Shown piece after piece: positions 18,479-26,784 of a stretch of 64,000 bases of DNA; positions within the stretch are counted from its first letter, which is position 1, and each line of letters opens with the position of its first letter. Below the pieces are notes generated by a model. It saw only the letters and a list, made by a program, of their open reading frames with translations, was not told where the DNA came from and did not search any database. The translations under genes and the position numbers were made by a program. Origin of the DNA: Desulfofundulus salinus (GTDB lineage Bacteria > Bacillota > Desulfotomaculia > Desulfotomaculales > Desulfovirgulaceae); assembly GCF_003627965.1 (NCBI RefSeq), contig NZ_RBWE01000001.1, positions 789,314 to 853,313 of the forward strand. Reading direction: 5' to 3'.

Positions 18479-18628
18479 TATTCAGTACAGCCGTTATGAT
18501 AAGGACCCAGTACTCACTGGGATACTGGCTCTTCCTGAAACCAGATGTGTCAATTAAACCTGAAACACCAGGAGCAAAAGCCATACTTTGGTGAGTGCTG
18601 GGCCGCATCCCACCGGGTTCACTGAATA
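18479..18628. repeat. short palindromic element with 8-bp terminal inverted repeats
   Basis: A 150-bp gene-free insert begins TATTCAGT (18479-18486) and ends ACTGAATA (18621-18628), a perfect terminal inverted repeat. Inside, CCCAGTACTCAC (18506-18517) pairs with GTGAGTGCTGGG (18591-18602) with one mismatch. These inner arms also occur in the larger palindrome at 1778-1998, so the two look like members of one small non-coding repeat family. No transposase is encoded. Confidence 0.55.
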
Positions 18629-18646
18629 TTTACAGTCAGGGGGGGG

Positions 18647-19705
18647 GTGGGCTTGAAATACTATCTTGATTTAATTAACGATCTGGAGAAAGGGAATATT
18701 GCTCCGGTCTATCTCTTTTACGGCGAGGAGGCATTTCTGCAGGAAAAGGCCGTCCAAAGGTTCCGGGAGAAACTTCTGATGCCCCCGGCAGGGGAATTCA
18801 ACCTTGACATTCTGGACGGGGAAGAGGTCACCGAAGAGGATATTGCCTCGCGGGCACAAACCCCCCCTTTTATGGCCGGCTGGCGCCTGGTCGTGGTCCG
18901 CCATGCCCCCTTTTTTACCGGTTCTCCCGGTACCTCCGGCAAAAAGGGAACCAAAGCTTCCTCCCGGGATACGGAGACCCCTTTGCTGGCCTATGTGCGG
19001 CAGCCTGCCCCCACTACCTGCCTGATTTTTACCACCACTCATCCCGTAGATCAGCGGCGACGCCTTTTTAAATCGCTTAAAGAAACCGGCCGGGTAGTGG
19101 AATTTACCTACTTAAAAACCCGGGACCTGGTGCGCTGGCTGGAAAAACAGGCGCGCCTGGTCCACAAGACCATCACTCCAGCCGCCGCCGGGTTGCTGGT
19201 ACGGCGGGTGGGTCCCAGCCTGTTTGTTTTGAGCCAGGAAATGGCAAAGTTAATTTCTTATACCGGTTCCAGGGAAACCATCCTGGAGGAAGACATTTAT
19301 CGCCTCACCGTGCCGGTGCTGGAGGAGAATATTTTTAACGTGGTCGATGCTATCGGGGAAAGGCGGATCGGGGCGGCGCTGGAGGGCATCCGGGAGTTAA
19401 TACGACAAGGGCAGACGGGTCCGGCTATTCTGGCCATGGTGGCCCGGCAGTTCCGCCTGATCCTGCAGGCCCTGGAACTAACCGCCGAAAAACGGCCGCC
19501 GGGTGAGGTGGCGGCAAAACTGGGAGTTCATCCCTTTGTCGCCCAAAAGATTTTAGCCCAGTCAGGCAATTTCACCCGGGAGCAGGTAGTCACGGCCTTG
19601 CAAAAACTTTTGGAACTGGACCGGGCGGTGAAGAGGGGCAGGTTGGAGTTTTACCCGGGCATCGAAATGTTCCTGCTGGAGATAGGCCTGGGAACCGTGG
19701 CGTAA
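18647..19705 (+). CDS. holA: DNA polymerase III subunit delta HolA
   Basis: A 352-residue clamp-loader subunit that opens the beta clamp during replication. It begins YYLDLINDLEKGNIAPVYLFYGEE, the standard HolA opening, followed by the AAA+-like domain with LVVVRHAPFF and the C-terminal collar (AILAMVARQFRLILQALEL, HPFVAQKILAQSGNFT). A purine-rich site precedes GTG 18647; TTG 18653 is an alternative. It is followed by a strong terminator and faces rpsT, the usual neighbour in Firmicutes. Confidence 0.94.
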   Translation: MGLKYYLDLINDLEKGNIAPVYLFYGEEAFLQEKAVQRFREKLLMPPAGEFNLDILDGEEVTEEDIASRAQTPPFMAGWRLVVVRHAPFFTGSPGTSGKKGTKASSRDTETPLLAYVRQPAPTTCLIFTTTHPVDQRRRLFKSLKETGRVVEFTYLKTRDLVRWLEKQARLVHKTITPAAAGLLVRRVGPSLFVLSQEMAKLISYTGSRETILEEDIYRLTVPVLEENIFNVVDAIGERRIGAALEGIRELIRQGQTGPAILAMVARQFRLILQALELTAEKRPPGEVAAKLGVHPFVAQKILAQSGNFTREQVVTALQKLLELDRAVKRGRLEFYPGIEMFLLEIGLGTVA

Positions 19706-19714
19706 AAAGGTACT

Positions 19715-19750
19715 AAAAAACCACCTCTACTACCGGGTGGTTTTTTTTTT
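19715..19750. terminator. bidirectional terminator between holA and rpsT
   Basis: AAAAAACCACC (19715-19725) pairs with GGTGGTTTTTT (19736 onward) and a run of 10 T follows. The A-run on the other arm gives a T-run for the opposite strand, so it can end both holA and the convergent rpsT. Confidence 0.85.
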
Positions 19751-19791
19751 GGGTCATTTTCAGATTGTTGTTCCGGGAGGAGTGCTTGGGC

Positions 19792-20061
19792 TTAACTTAC
19801 CTGGCGGTTGAACCGTCTGGTCAGGCGGGATTTTTTACGGGCAGCAGTATTTTTATGTATGATACCCTTCGTTACCGCCTTGTCAATGGCCCTTAACGCC
19901 CGGCGCAAGAGTTCCCTCGTCTCCTCCACATTGACACCGGCTGACAGAGCCCGCTCAAACTTCTTAATGGCAGTGCGCAGGGCGGACTTCAGCTGCTTAT
20001 TACGGAGGGTGCGCCTGCGGGTCACCTTCACCCTTTTTATGGCCGACCTGGTATTGGGCAC
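19792..20061 (-). CDS. rpsT: 30S ribosomal protein S20
   Basis: An 89-residue basic helical ribosomal protein that binds 16S rRNA early in small-subunit assembly. It shows the S20 pattern PNTRSAIKRVKVTRRRTLRN and KGIIHKNTAARKKSRLTRR near the C-terminus. The GTG start at 20061 is set by GGGAGGTG, and a good sigma-A promoter lies 27 nt further upstream. Confidence 0.97.
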   Translation of the reverse strand: MPNTRSAIKRVKVTRRRTLRNKQLKSALRTAIKKFERALSAGVNVEETRELLRRALRAIDKAVTKGIIHKNTAARKKSRLTRRFNRQVS

Positions 20062-20087
20062 CTTTCAGTCACCTCCCAACAGCCCTC

Positions 20088-20116
20088 ATTTTACCACGGG
20101 TTTAAAAAAATTGCAA
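20088..20116 (-). promoter_or_regulatory. sigma-A promoter of rpsT
   Basis: On the minus strand TTGCAA (20116-20111) and TAAAAT (20093-20088) are 17 nt apart. Initiation near 20081 gives a leader of about 20 nt that contains the rpsT ribosome site. Confidence 0.65.
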
Positions 20117-20185
20117 GGGCAACCGGTATAGCCAGCTGTTTTTTTGTCAAAGCTATGTTCGTAGCAAAAAAGAGGAGGTGATGCC

Positions 20186-20527
20186 ATGATGCAGTGGATG
20201 GGAGTGATTGTAAGGTTTATCGTCTCGGCGCTGGTGCTCATTGTGGTGAGCTGGCTCTCCCCGGGTTTTGTGGTGCGCGGGGGGTTCGTAGGGGCACTGA
20301 TTGCCGCGGTGGTTATTGCCGCGCTGGGTTATATTGTGGAAGCCCTCCTGGGCGACCGGATTTCACCCCAGAGCCGGGGCATAGTAGGTTTTATTACCGC
20401 GGCAGTAGTAATCTACGTCGCTCAGTTTATCATTCCCAACCTGCTCAGTGTTAATTTGCTGGGCGCGTTGATTGCCGCCTTCGTTATCGGACTTATAGAT
20501 GCTGTAGTGCCTACAGTATTGCGCTAG
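20186..20527 (+). CDS. YvlD-like membrane protein (phage-holin-4 superfamily)
   Basis: A 113-residue, almost entirely hydrophobic protein with four predicted spans (about residues 6-25, 30-52, 62-82, 88-108) separated by short polar turns. Small four-span proteins of this kind are annotated as phage holin family / YvlD, a label that reflects fold rather than lysis. Here it is a chromosomal gene with no phage neighbours, so envelope stress or membrane maintenance is more likely. A strong GAGGAGGTG site precedes ATG 20186. It occupies the place between rpsT and spoIIP where many Firmicutes carry the spore protease gene gpr. Confidence 0.7.
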   Translation: MMQWMGVIVRFIVSALVLIVVSWLSPGFVVRGGFVGALIAAVVIAALGYIVEALLGDRISPQSRGIVGFITAAVVIYVAQFIIPNLLSVNLLGALIAAFVIGLIDAVVPTVLR

Positions 20528-20562
20528 GAGTTAACCACTTTTGCCTGCAGGCAGGGTTGGCT

Positions 20563-20611
20563 TCATAAAGATCTCCTCCCGGGCATAAAATGGTACGGGC
20601 AATCCGGGAGG
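20563..20611 (+). promoter_or_regulatory. sigma-E-like promoter overlapping a hairpin that hides the spoIIP ribosome site
   Basis: TCATAAA (20563-20569), 14 nt, then CATAAAAT (20584-20591) fits the sporulation sigma-E consensus (5 of 7 and 7 of 8). The same interval forms a hairpin, CCTCCCGG (20575-20582) with CCGGGAGG (20604-20611), whose 3' arm contains the spoIIP Shine-Dalgarno and is followed by six T. A transcript from the sigma-E start (about 20598) would lack the 5' arm. Confidence 0.4.
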
Positions 20612-20620
20612 GGATTTTTT

Positions 20621-21658
20621 ATGTACCACGCTCTTTACCGCTACCGCTACCGCTACCGTCCCCGCTGGCTGTGGCATAAACTCTACGGTTTCCTGGTGGT
20701 TACCGGGATTATTTTTTCGCTCCTTACCCTGGTGGTGGGAACAGTGGGACAGGTCTTTTTAAACAGGGACCCCCGGCTGTTCCTGGAGGCCGCCATGCCC
20801 CATCACGCCGCCGGCGAACAGGGTGAAGGTGAGTTTGCAGGCTCGTTTTTTAGTTTATGGCCCGGTTTGGTTGACTCTTTTGCCCTGCCTGGGAAAGACC
20901 CCCGGGCATTGCTTCGTTCCCAGTTGCCCCTGCTGGCTTTTGTACCGGTAGAGCAGGAAGGGGAGGTAAACCCGGTAGAACCTGCCTCCGATGAACTTCC
21001 GGGTATGACCCGAAAGACCTCCGGGGAGTACCTGGTGGCCATTTATCACACCCACACCGGGGAAACCTACACGCTTACGGATGGTGTGGCCAGACTGGAG
21101 GGGAAAGAAGGAGGTGTGGTTAAGGTGGGGGAGATTATACGCCAGGAGCTGGAGTCCAAATACGGTATTTCCACCCTGCACATAAAAAAAATCCATGACC
21201 GGCAATATAGTTCATCATATGTGGAATCTGAGAAAACGGTGCGGGAAGTGTTACAGGAAGAGCCACAGCTGAAAGTGCTCCTGGACATCCACCGGGATGC
21301 CGGAAAGCCCCGCCGGGACTGTCTGGTCAAGGTGAAGGATATTGAGGCAGCTCCCATCCTCTTTGTCGTCGGTTCGGACGCCAGGGCGCCCTTTCCCACC
21401 TGGCGGCAGAATGAACAGTTTGCAAGACAGCTGGCCGCAGCCCTGGACAAAAAGTACCCCGGTTTATGTCAGGGGGTGCGGGTTAAGGAAGGACGTTACA
21501 ATCAGTTTCTCCATCCCCGGGCGCTTTTGGTGGAGATTGGCAGCGCCAATAATACCACCGGGGAGGCACTGGCCGCGGCCCGCTTATTTGCCGAAGTGCT
21601 GGGGGAAGAGGTGCAAAAGTTGCTGGAAGCTGAGCCCGCCCAATCCGGCGCCGAATGA
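20621..21658 (+). CDS. spoIIP: stage II sporulation protein P
   Basis: A 345-residue peptidoglycan amidase/endopeptidase that with SpoIID and SpoIIM thins septal wall during engulfment. A single N-terminal span (about residues 21-45) anchors it in the mother-cell membrane. The catalytic domain shows IYHTHTGETY (about 143-152), DIHRDAG (about 223-229) and LVEIGSANNT near the end. The first residues contain a YRYRYRYR run coded by a TACCGC repeat. The ATG at 20621 uses the ribosome site in the preceding hairpin. It lies upstream of lepA as in related genomes. Confidence 0.94.
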   Translation: MYHALYRYRYRYRPRWLWHKLYGFLVVTGIIFSLLTLVVGTVGQVFLNRDPRLFLEAAMPHHAAGEQGEGEFAGSFFSLWPGLVDSFALPGKDPRALLRSQLPLLAFVPVEQEGEVNPVEPASDELPGMTRKTSGEYLVAIYHTHTGETYTLTDGVARLEGKEGGVVKVGEIIRQELESKYGISTLHIKKIHDRQYSSSYVESEKTVREVLQEEPQLKVLLDIHRDAGKPRRDCLVKVKDIEAAPILFVVGSDARAPFPTWRQNEQFARQLAAALDKKYPGLCQGVRVKEGRYNQFLHPRALLVEIGSANNTTGEALAAARLFAEVLGEEVQKLLEAEPAQSGAE

Positions 21659-21688
21659 AAGGAAAACGGGATAATTTACCTCCCCCAA

Positions 21689-22468
21689 CTATTCCTGGAC
21701 GCTCAGCTTGCGCGCAAACGTGAGGAACCCGGTATGACCCACCATGCGGTGTTGGGGCCTTATAGCCCGGCCCTCTATGTGCCAGCCTCTAAGCATTACT
21801 TCTACGGTCTCAATCAAACCGAAAGTGCCTGCCTTTTGCAGGACAGTCACAAAAGTGCGAACCTGCATAATGGAAGGCAGGTAAGAACACAATATACCCC
21901 CGGGGATAAGGGCATTATCCACAGTCTTGACCGCCCGCCAGGGCTCCGGTACATCCAGGAGCACACGGTCAAATCCCGATTCCCCATTTGTTTCGTAAAT
22001 GTCCCCGAGCCTGAGTTCGAGGTAAGACGGCAAGTCGCCAAAGTAAGCTTTAATGTTTTCCACGGCACAGTCAAGCATGTCCTGCCGAACGTCATAAGCT
22101 ACCACTTTCCCGGCCGCCCCTACCTGCCTCAATACGGCGAGCAGGAGCGCCCCGCTGCCCACACCTCCCAGCAACACCCGGTCACCGGGCTGGACATCCG
22201 CCCACATCATGATAATGCCTAAATCCTTCGGGTAAATTATGCCGCTTTTGCGCGGCATCTTTACTATATAGTTCGAAAGAGTTGGGCAAAAAACATAGAG
22301 TTTCTTACCCTGTGAAGTTTTGACAACGCTGCCGGGTTCGCGCCCCAGCACTTCATCGTGTTCAATGTAACCCCAATATGTATGCAGGCGCTCTCCTGGA
22401 GTCAGACGCTGCAAAAATTGAACGCGGTGATCGGCGAAGACAACCAATTCTCCTTCTTTGAATGGCAT
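21689..22468 (-). CDS. trmI: tRNA (adenine-N1)-methyltransferase TrmI
   Basis: A 259-residue class I methyltransferase making m1A58 in the T-loop of tRNA, important at high temperature. The N-terminal beta domain (GELVVFADHR, YIEHDEVLG) is followed by the SAM site VLLGGVGSGALLLAVLRQVG, acidic VVAYDVR, and the family motif LLDVPEPWRAV. The start ATG 22468 has AGGAGGTGG 5 nt upstream; a GTG at 22477 lies within that site. It is transcribed against spoIIP and divergently from the HPP gene. Confidence 0.9.
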   Translation of the reverse strand: MPFKEGELVVFADHRVQFLQRLTPGERLHTYWGYIEHDEVLGREPGSVVKTSQGKKLYVFCPTLSNYIVKMPRKSGIIYPKDLGIIMMWADVQPGDRVLLGGVGSGALLLAVLRQVGAAGKVVAYDVRQDMLDCAVENIKAYFGDLPSYLELRLGDIYETNGESGFDRVLLDVPEPWRAVKTVDNALIPGGILCSYLPSIMQVRTFVTVLQKAGTFGLIETVEVMLRGWHIEGRAIRPQHRMVGHTGFLTFARKLSVQE

Positions 22469-22641
22469 AGCTACCACCTCCTGGCAGGTAATCCGGTTGA
22501 TTCATCGCCGCTCGTATCACGCCAAACATTTACCTCTGGCATTTTTATTTTATCACACGCTGAAATCCCAGCGGGGAATGGTGGTGCTAAACTAGGACGG
22601 GCCCTACGGGGAATTTTTTAACACCAAAAGGTTTTTAAAAG

Positions 22642-22653
22642 TGATCTGGATCA
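22642..22653. promoter_or_regulatory. FNR/CRP-type operator candidate
   Basis: The perfect 12-bp palindrome TGATCTGGATCA has the half-site spacing of FNR-family operators (TTGAT-N4-ATCAA) with one mismatch in each outer base. TACAATTATTTT, 18-29 nt downstream, can serve as the -10 region, so the site sits where a class II activator would bind, ahead of the HPP-family gene. Confidence 0.4.
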
Positions 22654-22718
22654 TACCCCCATTTCAGGATTACAATTATTTTAGAGGGGAGAAGAATGTT
22701 CCGTGGAGGTGACCCCCT

Positions 22719-23291
22719 GTGCCGGCTCCCCTTCCTAAAAATGATTATGCCCCTCAATTGGCGGTTGATCACGTTACCCCCCGGCAGGGCCTGCTGGCCA
22801 GAATCTGGACCGCCAGCAAGTGCCCGGCCCGTCCCAGCACCAGTGATATGTTCTGGTGCATCCTGGGCAGCCTTCTTGGCCTGGGCATTGTTTCTTTTCT
22901 AGCCTTTCATTATCAATTGCCCCTGCTGGTCGCCCCCTTTGGTGCCACGGCGGCGCTCATTTACGGTACCTGTACCAGCCCTTTTGCCCAGCCCCGTAAT
23001 GTCCTGGGGGGCCACGTAATCAGCGCGTTTGTGGGAGTACTGGTTTACCAGTTAATGGGTACCACATGGCTTTCAGTTACACTGGGCGTAAGTCTGGCCA
23101 TTTTACTGATGCTTTTTACCCGTACGATGCATCCGCCGGGAGGGGCTACTGCCCTGACTGCTATTTTAAATGGCCAGGGGTTTATGTTTATTTTGGAACC
23201 GGTATTGCTTGGTACGGTTGTGTTGCTTGGCGTCGCTCTGCTGGTACACCGGTGCCGGGGAGGCGGTTGTTACCCTACATACTGGTTTTAA
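22719..23291 (+). CDS. HPP-family membrane protein
   Basis: A 190-residue protein with four to five hydrophobic spans starting near residue 44 and the family-naming motif RTMHPPGGATALTAIL (about 135-150). PFGATAALIYGTCTSPFAQPRNVLGGH is the other conserved block. Some HPP proteins transport nitrite in plastids and cyanobacteria; in anaerobic bacteria the substrate is unknown. The C-terminus (CRGGGCYPTYWF) is slightly unlike the usual PGRRYP-YW end but stays in frame. GTG 22719 is set by GGAGGTGAC. It has its own candidate operator and terminator, so it appears to be a single-gene unit. Confidence 0.85.
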   Translation: MPAPLPKNDYAPQLAVDHVTPRQGLLARIWTASKCPARPSTSDMFWCILGSLLGLGIVSFLAFHYQLPLLVAPFGATAALIYGTCTSPFAQPRNVLGGHVISAFVGVLVYQLMGTTWLSVTLGVSLAILLMLFTRTMHPPGGATALTAILNGQGFMFILEPVLLGTVVLLGVALLVHRCRGGGCYPTYWF

Positions 23292-23313
23292 GAAATTTTA
23301 AGGGGCAAAGCAA

Positions 23314-23355
23314 AAAGACTACCTGACCGGTTTTGCTGGCGGGTGGTCTTTTTTT
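23314..23355 (+). terminator. terminator after the HPP gene
   Basis: GACTACC (about 23317-23323) pairs with GGTGGTC (23342-23348) across an 18-nt loop and is followed by seven T. It separates the HPP gene from the small membrane gene at 23411. Confidence 0.8.
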
Positions 23356-23410
23356 GTCCAGGTATAAACCCGCCTTTATCGCTCAATACTGGAAAATGGG
23401 AAGTGATACC

Positions 23411-23647
23411 ATGGGATTTAGCTGGTGGAGGACGGTCGTTACCCTGGGAATTTTTCTGGGTCTGGTCATCTTCGGCCTGGAGGTAGTGGTGGCGGGGTAT
23501 AATCAATTTATTTTGCCCCCTGAACCCCTGCATCTGGGGCAAGTTATGAAAGATGTCGTGGAATATCTTCAGCAACCGTGGCTTGACCGGTACCTGAATT
23601 TAATGAGGGAACTCATCATGACGTATGAGGAGAGGCTACGCTTTTAG
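23411..23647 (+). CDS. small single-span protein upstream of lepA
   Basis: A 78-residue protein, MGFSWWRTVVTLGIFLGLVI and onward, with one N-terminal membrane span (about residues 7-28) and a short charged C-terminal part with no motif I recognise. ATG 23411 follows GGGAAGTGA. By position (between spoIIP and lepA) and size it could correspond to the YqxA/DUF3679 group, but the sequence does not convince me. The coding direction, ribosome site and terminator before it support a real gene. Confidence 0.5.
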   Translation: MGFSWWRTVVTLGIFLGLVIFGLEVVVAGYNQFILPPEPLHLGQVMKDVVEYLQQPWLDRYLNLMRELIMTYEERLRF

Positions 23648-23672
23648 CGCGTATGAGATGAGTAAAGTATCC

Positions 23673-23701
23673 TTTTCACCGTCAGAAATTGATGTTATAA
23701 T
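23673..23701 (+). promoter_or_regulatory. promoter of lepA
   Basis: TTTTCA (23673-23678) and TATAAT (23696-23701) are 17 nt apart, with TG one base before the -10 (extended -10). Initiation near 23708 gives a leader of about 27 nt. Confidence 0.6.
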
Positions 23702-23734
23702 AAGGCTTTGAGAGATTTGGGATGGTGATGTTGA

Positions 23735-25537
23735 ATGGGGAGAGAACACATCCGCAATTTTTGCATAATTGCCCATATTGATCACGGCAAGTCCACCCTG
23801 GCCGACAGGCTTTTGGAATATACCGGAGCCATCAGCCCCCGGGAAATGACCGACCAGGTGCTGGATCAAATGGACCTGGAACGGGAGCGGGGCATAACCA
23901 TCAAGCTCCAGGCCGTACGCCTTATCTTTCAGGCTGAAGATGGGATGGAATACCAGTTAAACCTGATTGATACTCCCGGGCACGTGGATTTTTCCTACGA
24001 AGTGTCCCGCAGCCTGGCAGCGTGCGAGGGGGCCCTGCTGGTGGTGGATGCGGCCCAGGGCATCGAGGCGCAAACCCTGGCCAACGTGTATCTGGCCATT
24101 GAAAACAACCTGGAGATTATTCCGGTGATTAATAAAATTGACCTGCCCGCGGCCGATCCCGAAAGGGTCAAGCGGGAAATTGAGGACGTAATCGGTCTTG
24201 ATGCTTCCGAGGCCATTTTGGTTTCGGCCAAGTTTGGGACCGGGGTAAAAGAGTTGTTGGAAGCCATTGTGCGGCGCATACCGCCTCCCGGCGGTGATCC
24301 CGCTGCACCTTTAAAAGCTCTCATTTTCGACTCCCATTACGACCCCTATAAAGGGGTTATTGCCTATGTGCGGGTAGTGGATGGCCACCTGGAAGAGGGT
24401 ATGCACATAAAGATGATGTCCACCGGGAAGGAGTTTGAGGTCAGCGAGGTGGGCATCTTTAAGCCGGCCATGACTCCCACCGGACGGCTGGATACGGGTC
24501 AGGTGGGATATGTGGCTGCAGGCATAAAAAATGTCAGGGACACACGGGTGGGCGACACCATCACCGATGCTACCCGCCCGGCGGCCGAACCTTTGCCCGG
24601 TTACCGCAAGGTTACCCCCATGGTTTACTGCGGCCTTTATCCCGTGGATACGGTGGATTACGGCGACCTGCGGGACGCCCTGGAAAAACTGAAGCTCAAC
24701 GATGCGTCCCTGGTCTATGAGCCGGAAACATCCGAAGCTTTAGGTTTTGGTTTCCGCTGTGGTTTCCTGGGGCTGTTGCATATGGAGATTGTCCAGGAGC
24801 GCCTGGAACGGGAGTACGGCTTGAATTTAATTACTACCGCGCCCAGCGTCGTGTACCGGGTTATCACCACGGGCGGGGAAGAGCTTTATATCGACAACCC
24901 CACCAGGATGCCTCCGGCGGGTAAGGTGGCCCGGATGGAGGAACCCTTTGTTACCGCCACCATTATGGTGCCCAAGGACCATGTGGGGTCGGTGATGGAC
25001 CTGGCCCAGGAACGGCGAGGCACTTTTAAAACCATGGAGTACCTGGGCGAAAACCGGGTCATGCTGGTCTATGACCTGCCCCTTTCCGAGATCATATTCG
25101 ATTTCTTCGACCAGCTCAAGTCTCGCACCCGGGGATACGCTTCCCTGGACTACGAACTGGCCGGGTACCGGGAAAGCGACCTGGTTAAACTGGACATCCT
25201 GATTAACGGCGAGCCGGTGGATGCTTTGACCTGTATTGTCCACCGGGACAAGGCCTACTACCGGGGCCGGCAACTGGTGGAAAAATTGCGCAGTTTGATC
25301 CCCCGGCAGCTTTTTGATGTGCCCGTCCAGGCGGCCATTGGCAGTCGGGTCATTGCCCGGGAAACCATTAAGGCCCGGCGCAAGGACGTGCTGGCCAAGT
25401 GTTACGGTGGCGACGTAACCCGCAAGCGCAAGCTTCTAGAAAAACAAAAGGAAGGCAAAAAGCGCATGAAGCAGGTGGGCAACGTAGAAATTCCCCAGGA
25501 GGCCTTTATGGCGGTGCTGAGCATAGAAGAGAGGTAA
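23735..25537 (+). CDS. lepA: elongation factor 4 (LepA)
   Basis: A 600-residue translational GTPase that back-translocates or remodels stalled ribosomes. G motifs are [23 protein letters not shown] and NKIDLP, then the beta-barrel, two EF-G-like domains and the LepA-specific C-terminus ([21 protein letters not shown]). Length is standard. ATG 23735 is preceded by GGATGGTGAT. The hemW gene follows immediately after the stop, as in most Firmicutes. Confidence 0.98.
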   Translation: MGREHIRNFCIIAHIDHGKSTLADRLLEYTGAISPREMTDQVLDQMDLERERGITIKLQAVRLIFQAEDGMEYQLNLIDTPGHVDFSYEVSRSLAACEGALLVVDAAQGIEAQTLANVYLAIENNLEIIPVINKIDLPAADPERVKREIEDVIGLDASEAILVSAKFGTGVKELLEAIVRRIPPPGGDPAAPLKALIFDSHYDPYKGVIAYVRVVDGHLEEGMHIKMMSTGKEFEVSEVGIFKPAMTPTGRLDTGQVGYVAAGIKNVRDTRVGDTITDATRPAAEPLPGYRKVTPMVYCGLYPVDTVDYGDLRDALEKLKLNDASLVYEPETSEALGFGFRCGFLGLLHMEIVQERLEREYGLNLITTAPSVVYRVITTGGEELYIDNPTRMPPAGKVARMEEPFVTATIMVPKDHVGSVMDLAQERRGTFKTMEYLGENRVMLVYDLPLSEIIFDFFDQLKSRTRGYASLDYELAGYRESDLVKLDILINGEPVDALTCIVHRDKAYYRGRQLVEKLRSLIPRQLFDVPVQAAIGSRVIARETIKARRKDVLAKCYGGDVTRKRKLLEKQKEGKKRMKQVGNVEIPQEAFMAVLSIEER

Positions 25538-26695
25538 ATGGGGAGTGAGCCCGTGGCCATCAGCCTGTACATTCACGTACCCTTTTGTATTCGCAAATGC
25601 CGGTACTGCGACTTTGTTTCCTATGCCTATGACCCGGAAGCCGCCCGCCGGTACCGGGTCGCTCTTTTGCGGGAAATGGCCCTGTACCAGGAGCGGCTAG
25701 CCCCGCAGGAGAGGCGGCTACAGACCATTTTCATCGGCGGGGGCACCCCCACCTGTCTGCCGGAGGAAGACCTGGCAGCCATTCTGGAAGGATGCAGCCG
25801 TTATTTTCAGTGGCTTTCCGGGGTGGAGGTGACCGTGGAGGCCAATCCCGGCACGGTGGATTTATCAAAGCTAAAGACCTTGCGCTACGCCGGTGTCAAC
25901 CGCCTTTCCCTGGGGGTGCAGACCTGTTCGGACCACCTTTTAAGCTTGCTTGGAAGGTTACATGATTTTACCCAGGCGGTAGAGGCGGTGCAGCTGGCCC
26001 GCCGGGCCGGTTTTGACAATCTTAACCTGGATCTTATCTTTGCCATACCCGGCCAAACCATGGCAGACTGGCAACACTGCCTTAATAGAATTTTGGCCTT
26101 ACAGCCGGAGCATATTTCCGCCTACTCCCTGCAAATAGAGGAAGGCACCCCGCTGGCCCGGGCGGTGGCAGAAGGCCGTGTCATTCCCTGTGACGAGGAA
26201 ACCGAGCTGGCCATGTACCGGGAGGTAATCAACTTTCTGACGGCCCGAGGTTACGAACATTATGAGATCTCTAATTTTGCCCGCCCGGGCTACCGTTGCC
26301 GGCATAATTTAACCTACTGGCACAACGAGCCCTATCTTGGCCTGGGTCCGGCAGCCCATTCCTACCTGGGGGACGGGCGCTTTTATAATGCCGGTTCCCT
26401 GGAGGAATACGAGGCGCGCCTTTTGGCCGGGGAACTCCCGGTGGCGGGCTGCGAGCAATTGTCCCGGACCACCATGATGGCTGAAACGGTAATTCTGGGC
26501 CTCCGCCTTATAGAGGGACTGGATCTGGAGAAATTTGCAGCCCGTTTTGGGAAAAATATTGAAGAGGTTTTTGGTGAGCAGATAAAAAAATTGAACAGTT
26601 TGGGCCTATTGGAAATTAATTCCGGGTGCCTGGGGTTGACTTCGCGGGGTTTACCCCTGGCCAATGCTGTCTTTCGGGAGTTTGTGTTACCTTGA
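25538..26695 (+). CDS. hemW: HemW, heme chaperone of the radical-SAM coproporphyrinogen oxidase family
   Basis: A 385-residue radical-SAM protein with PFCIRKCRYCDF (CxxxCxxC) near residue 20, FIGGGTPTCL, and the HemW-type C-terminal domain (ETVILGLRLIEGLDLEKFAARFG). HemW proteins lack the extra cysteine of true HemN and act as heme-binding chaperones; here the residue after CRYC is Asp-Phe, fitting HemW. ATG 25538 abuts the lepA stop (TAAATG). The downstream hrcA promoter overlaps its last codons. Confidence 0.92.
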   Translation: MGSEPVAISLYIHVPFCIRKCRYCDFVSYAYDPEAARRYRVALLREMALYQERLAPQERRLQTIFIGGGTPTCLPEEDLAAILEGCSRYFQWLSGVEVTVEANPGTVDLSKLKTLRYAGVNRLSLGVQTCSDHLLSLLGRLHDFTQAVEAVQLARRAGFDNLNLDLIFAIPGQTMADWQHCLNRILALQPEHISAYSLQIEEGTPLARAVAEGRVIPCDEETELAMYREVINFLTARGYEHYEISNFARPGYRCRHNLTYWHNEPYLGLGPAAHSYLGDGRFYNAGSLEEYEARLLAGELPVAGCEQLSRTTMMAETVILGLRLIEGLDLEKFAARFGKNIEEVFGEQIKKLNSLGLLEINSGCLGLTSRGLPLANAVFREFVLP

Positions 26696-26720
26696 CAAAT
26701 GTTCAGCCCGGTGCTATGTT
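26692..26720 (+). promoter_or_regulatory. sigma-A promoter of the hrcA-dnaK operon
   Basis: TTGACA (26692-26697) overlaps the hemW stop codon and lies 17 nt before TATGTT (26715-26720). Initiation near 26727 places the CIRCE operator just downstream of the start. Confidence 0.8.
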
Positions 26721-26734
26721 TAACTTAAAAGGGT

Positions 26735-26761
26735 TTAGCACTCAGCACAATCGAGTGCTAA
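26735..26761 (+). promoter_or_regulatory. CIRCE operator (HrcA binding site)
   Basis: TTAGCACTC, nine bases, GAGTGCTAA: a perfect match to the CIRCE inverted repeat. HrcA bound here represses transcription until heat or misfolded protein titrates its folding chaperone. It controls hrcA, the chaperonin gene, grpE and dnaK. Confidence 0.97.
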
Positions 26762-26784
26762 CAAAGGGGGTGTTAAGGGTGAGA

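Noticed and set aside
23230-23291. frameshift at the end of the HPP gene
   Set aside because: The unusual CRGGGC segment returns to the family end YPTYWF in the same frame, so no shift is needed.
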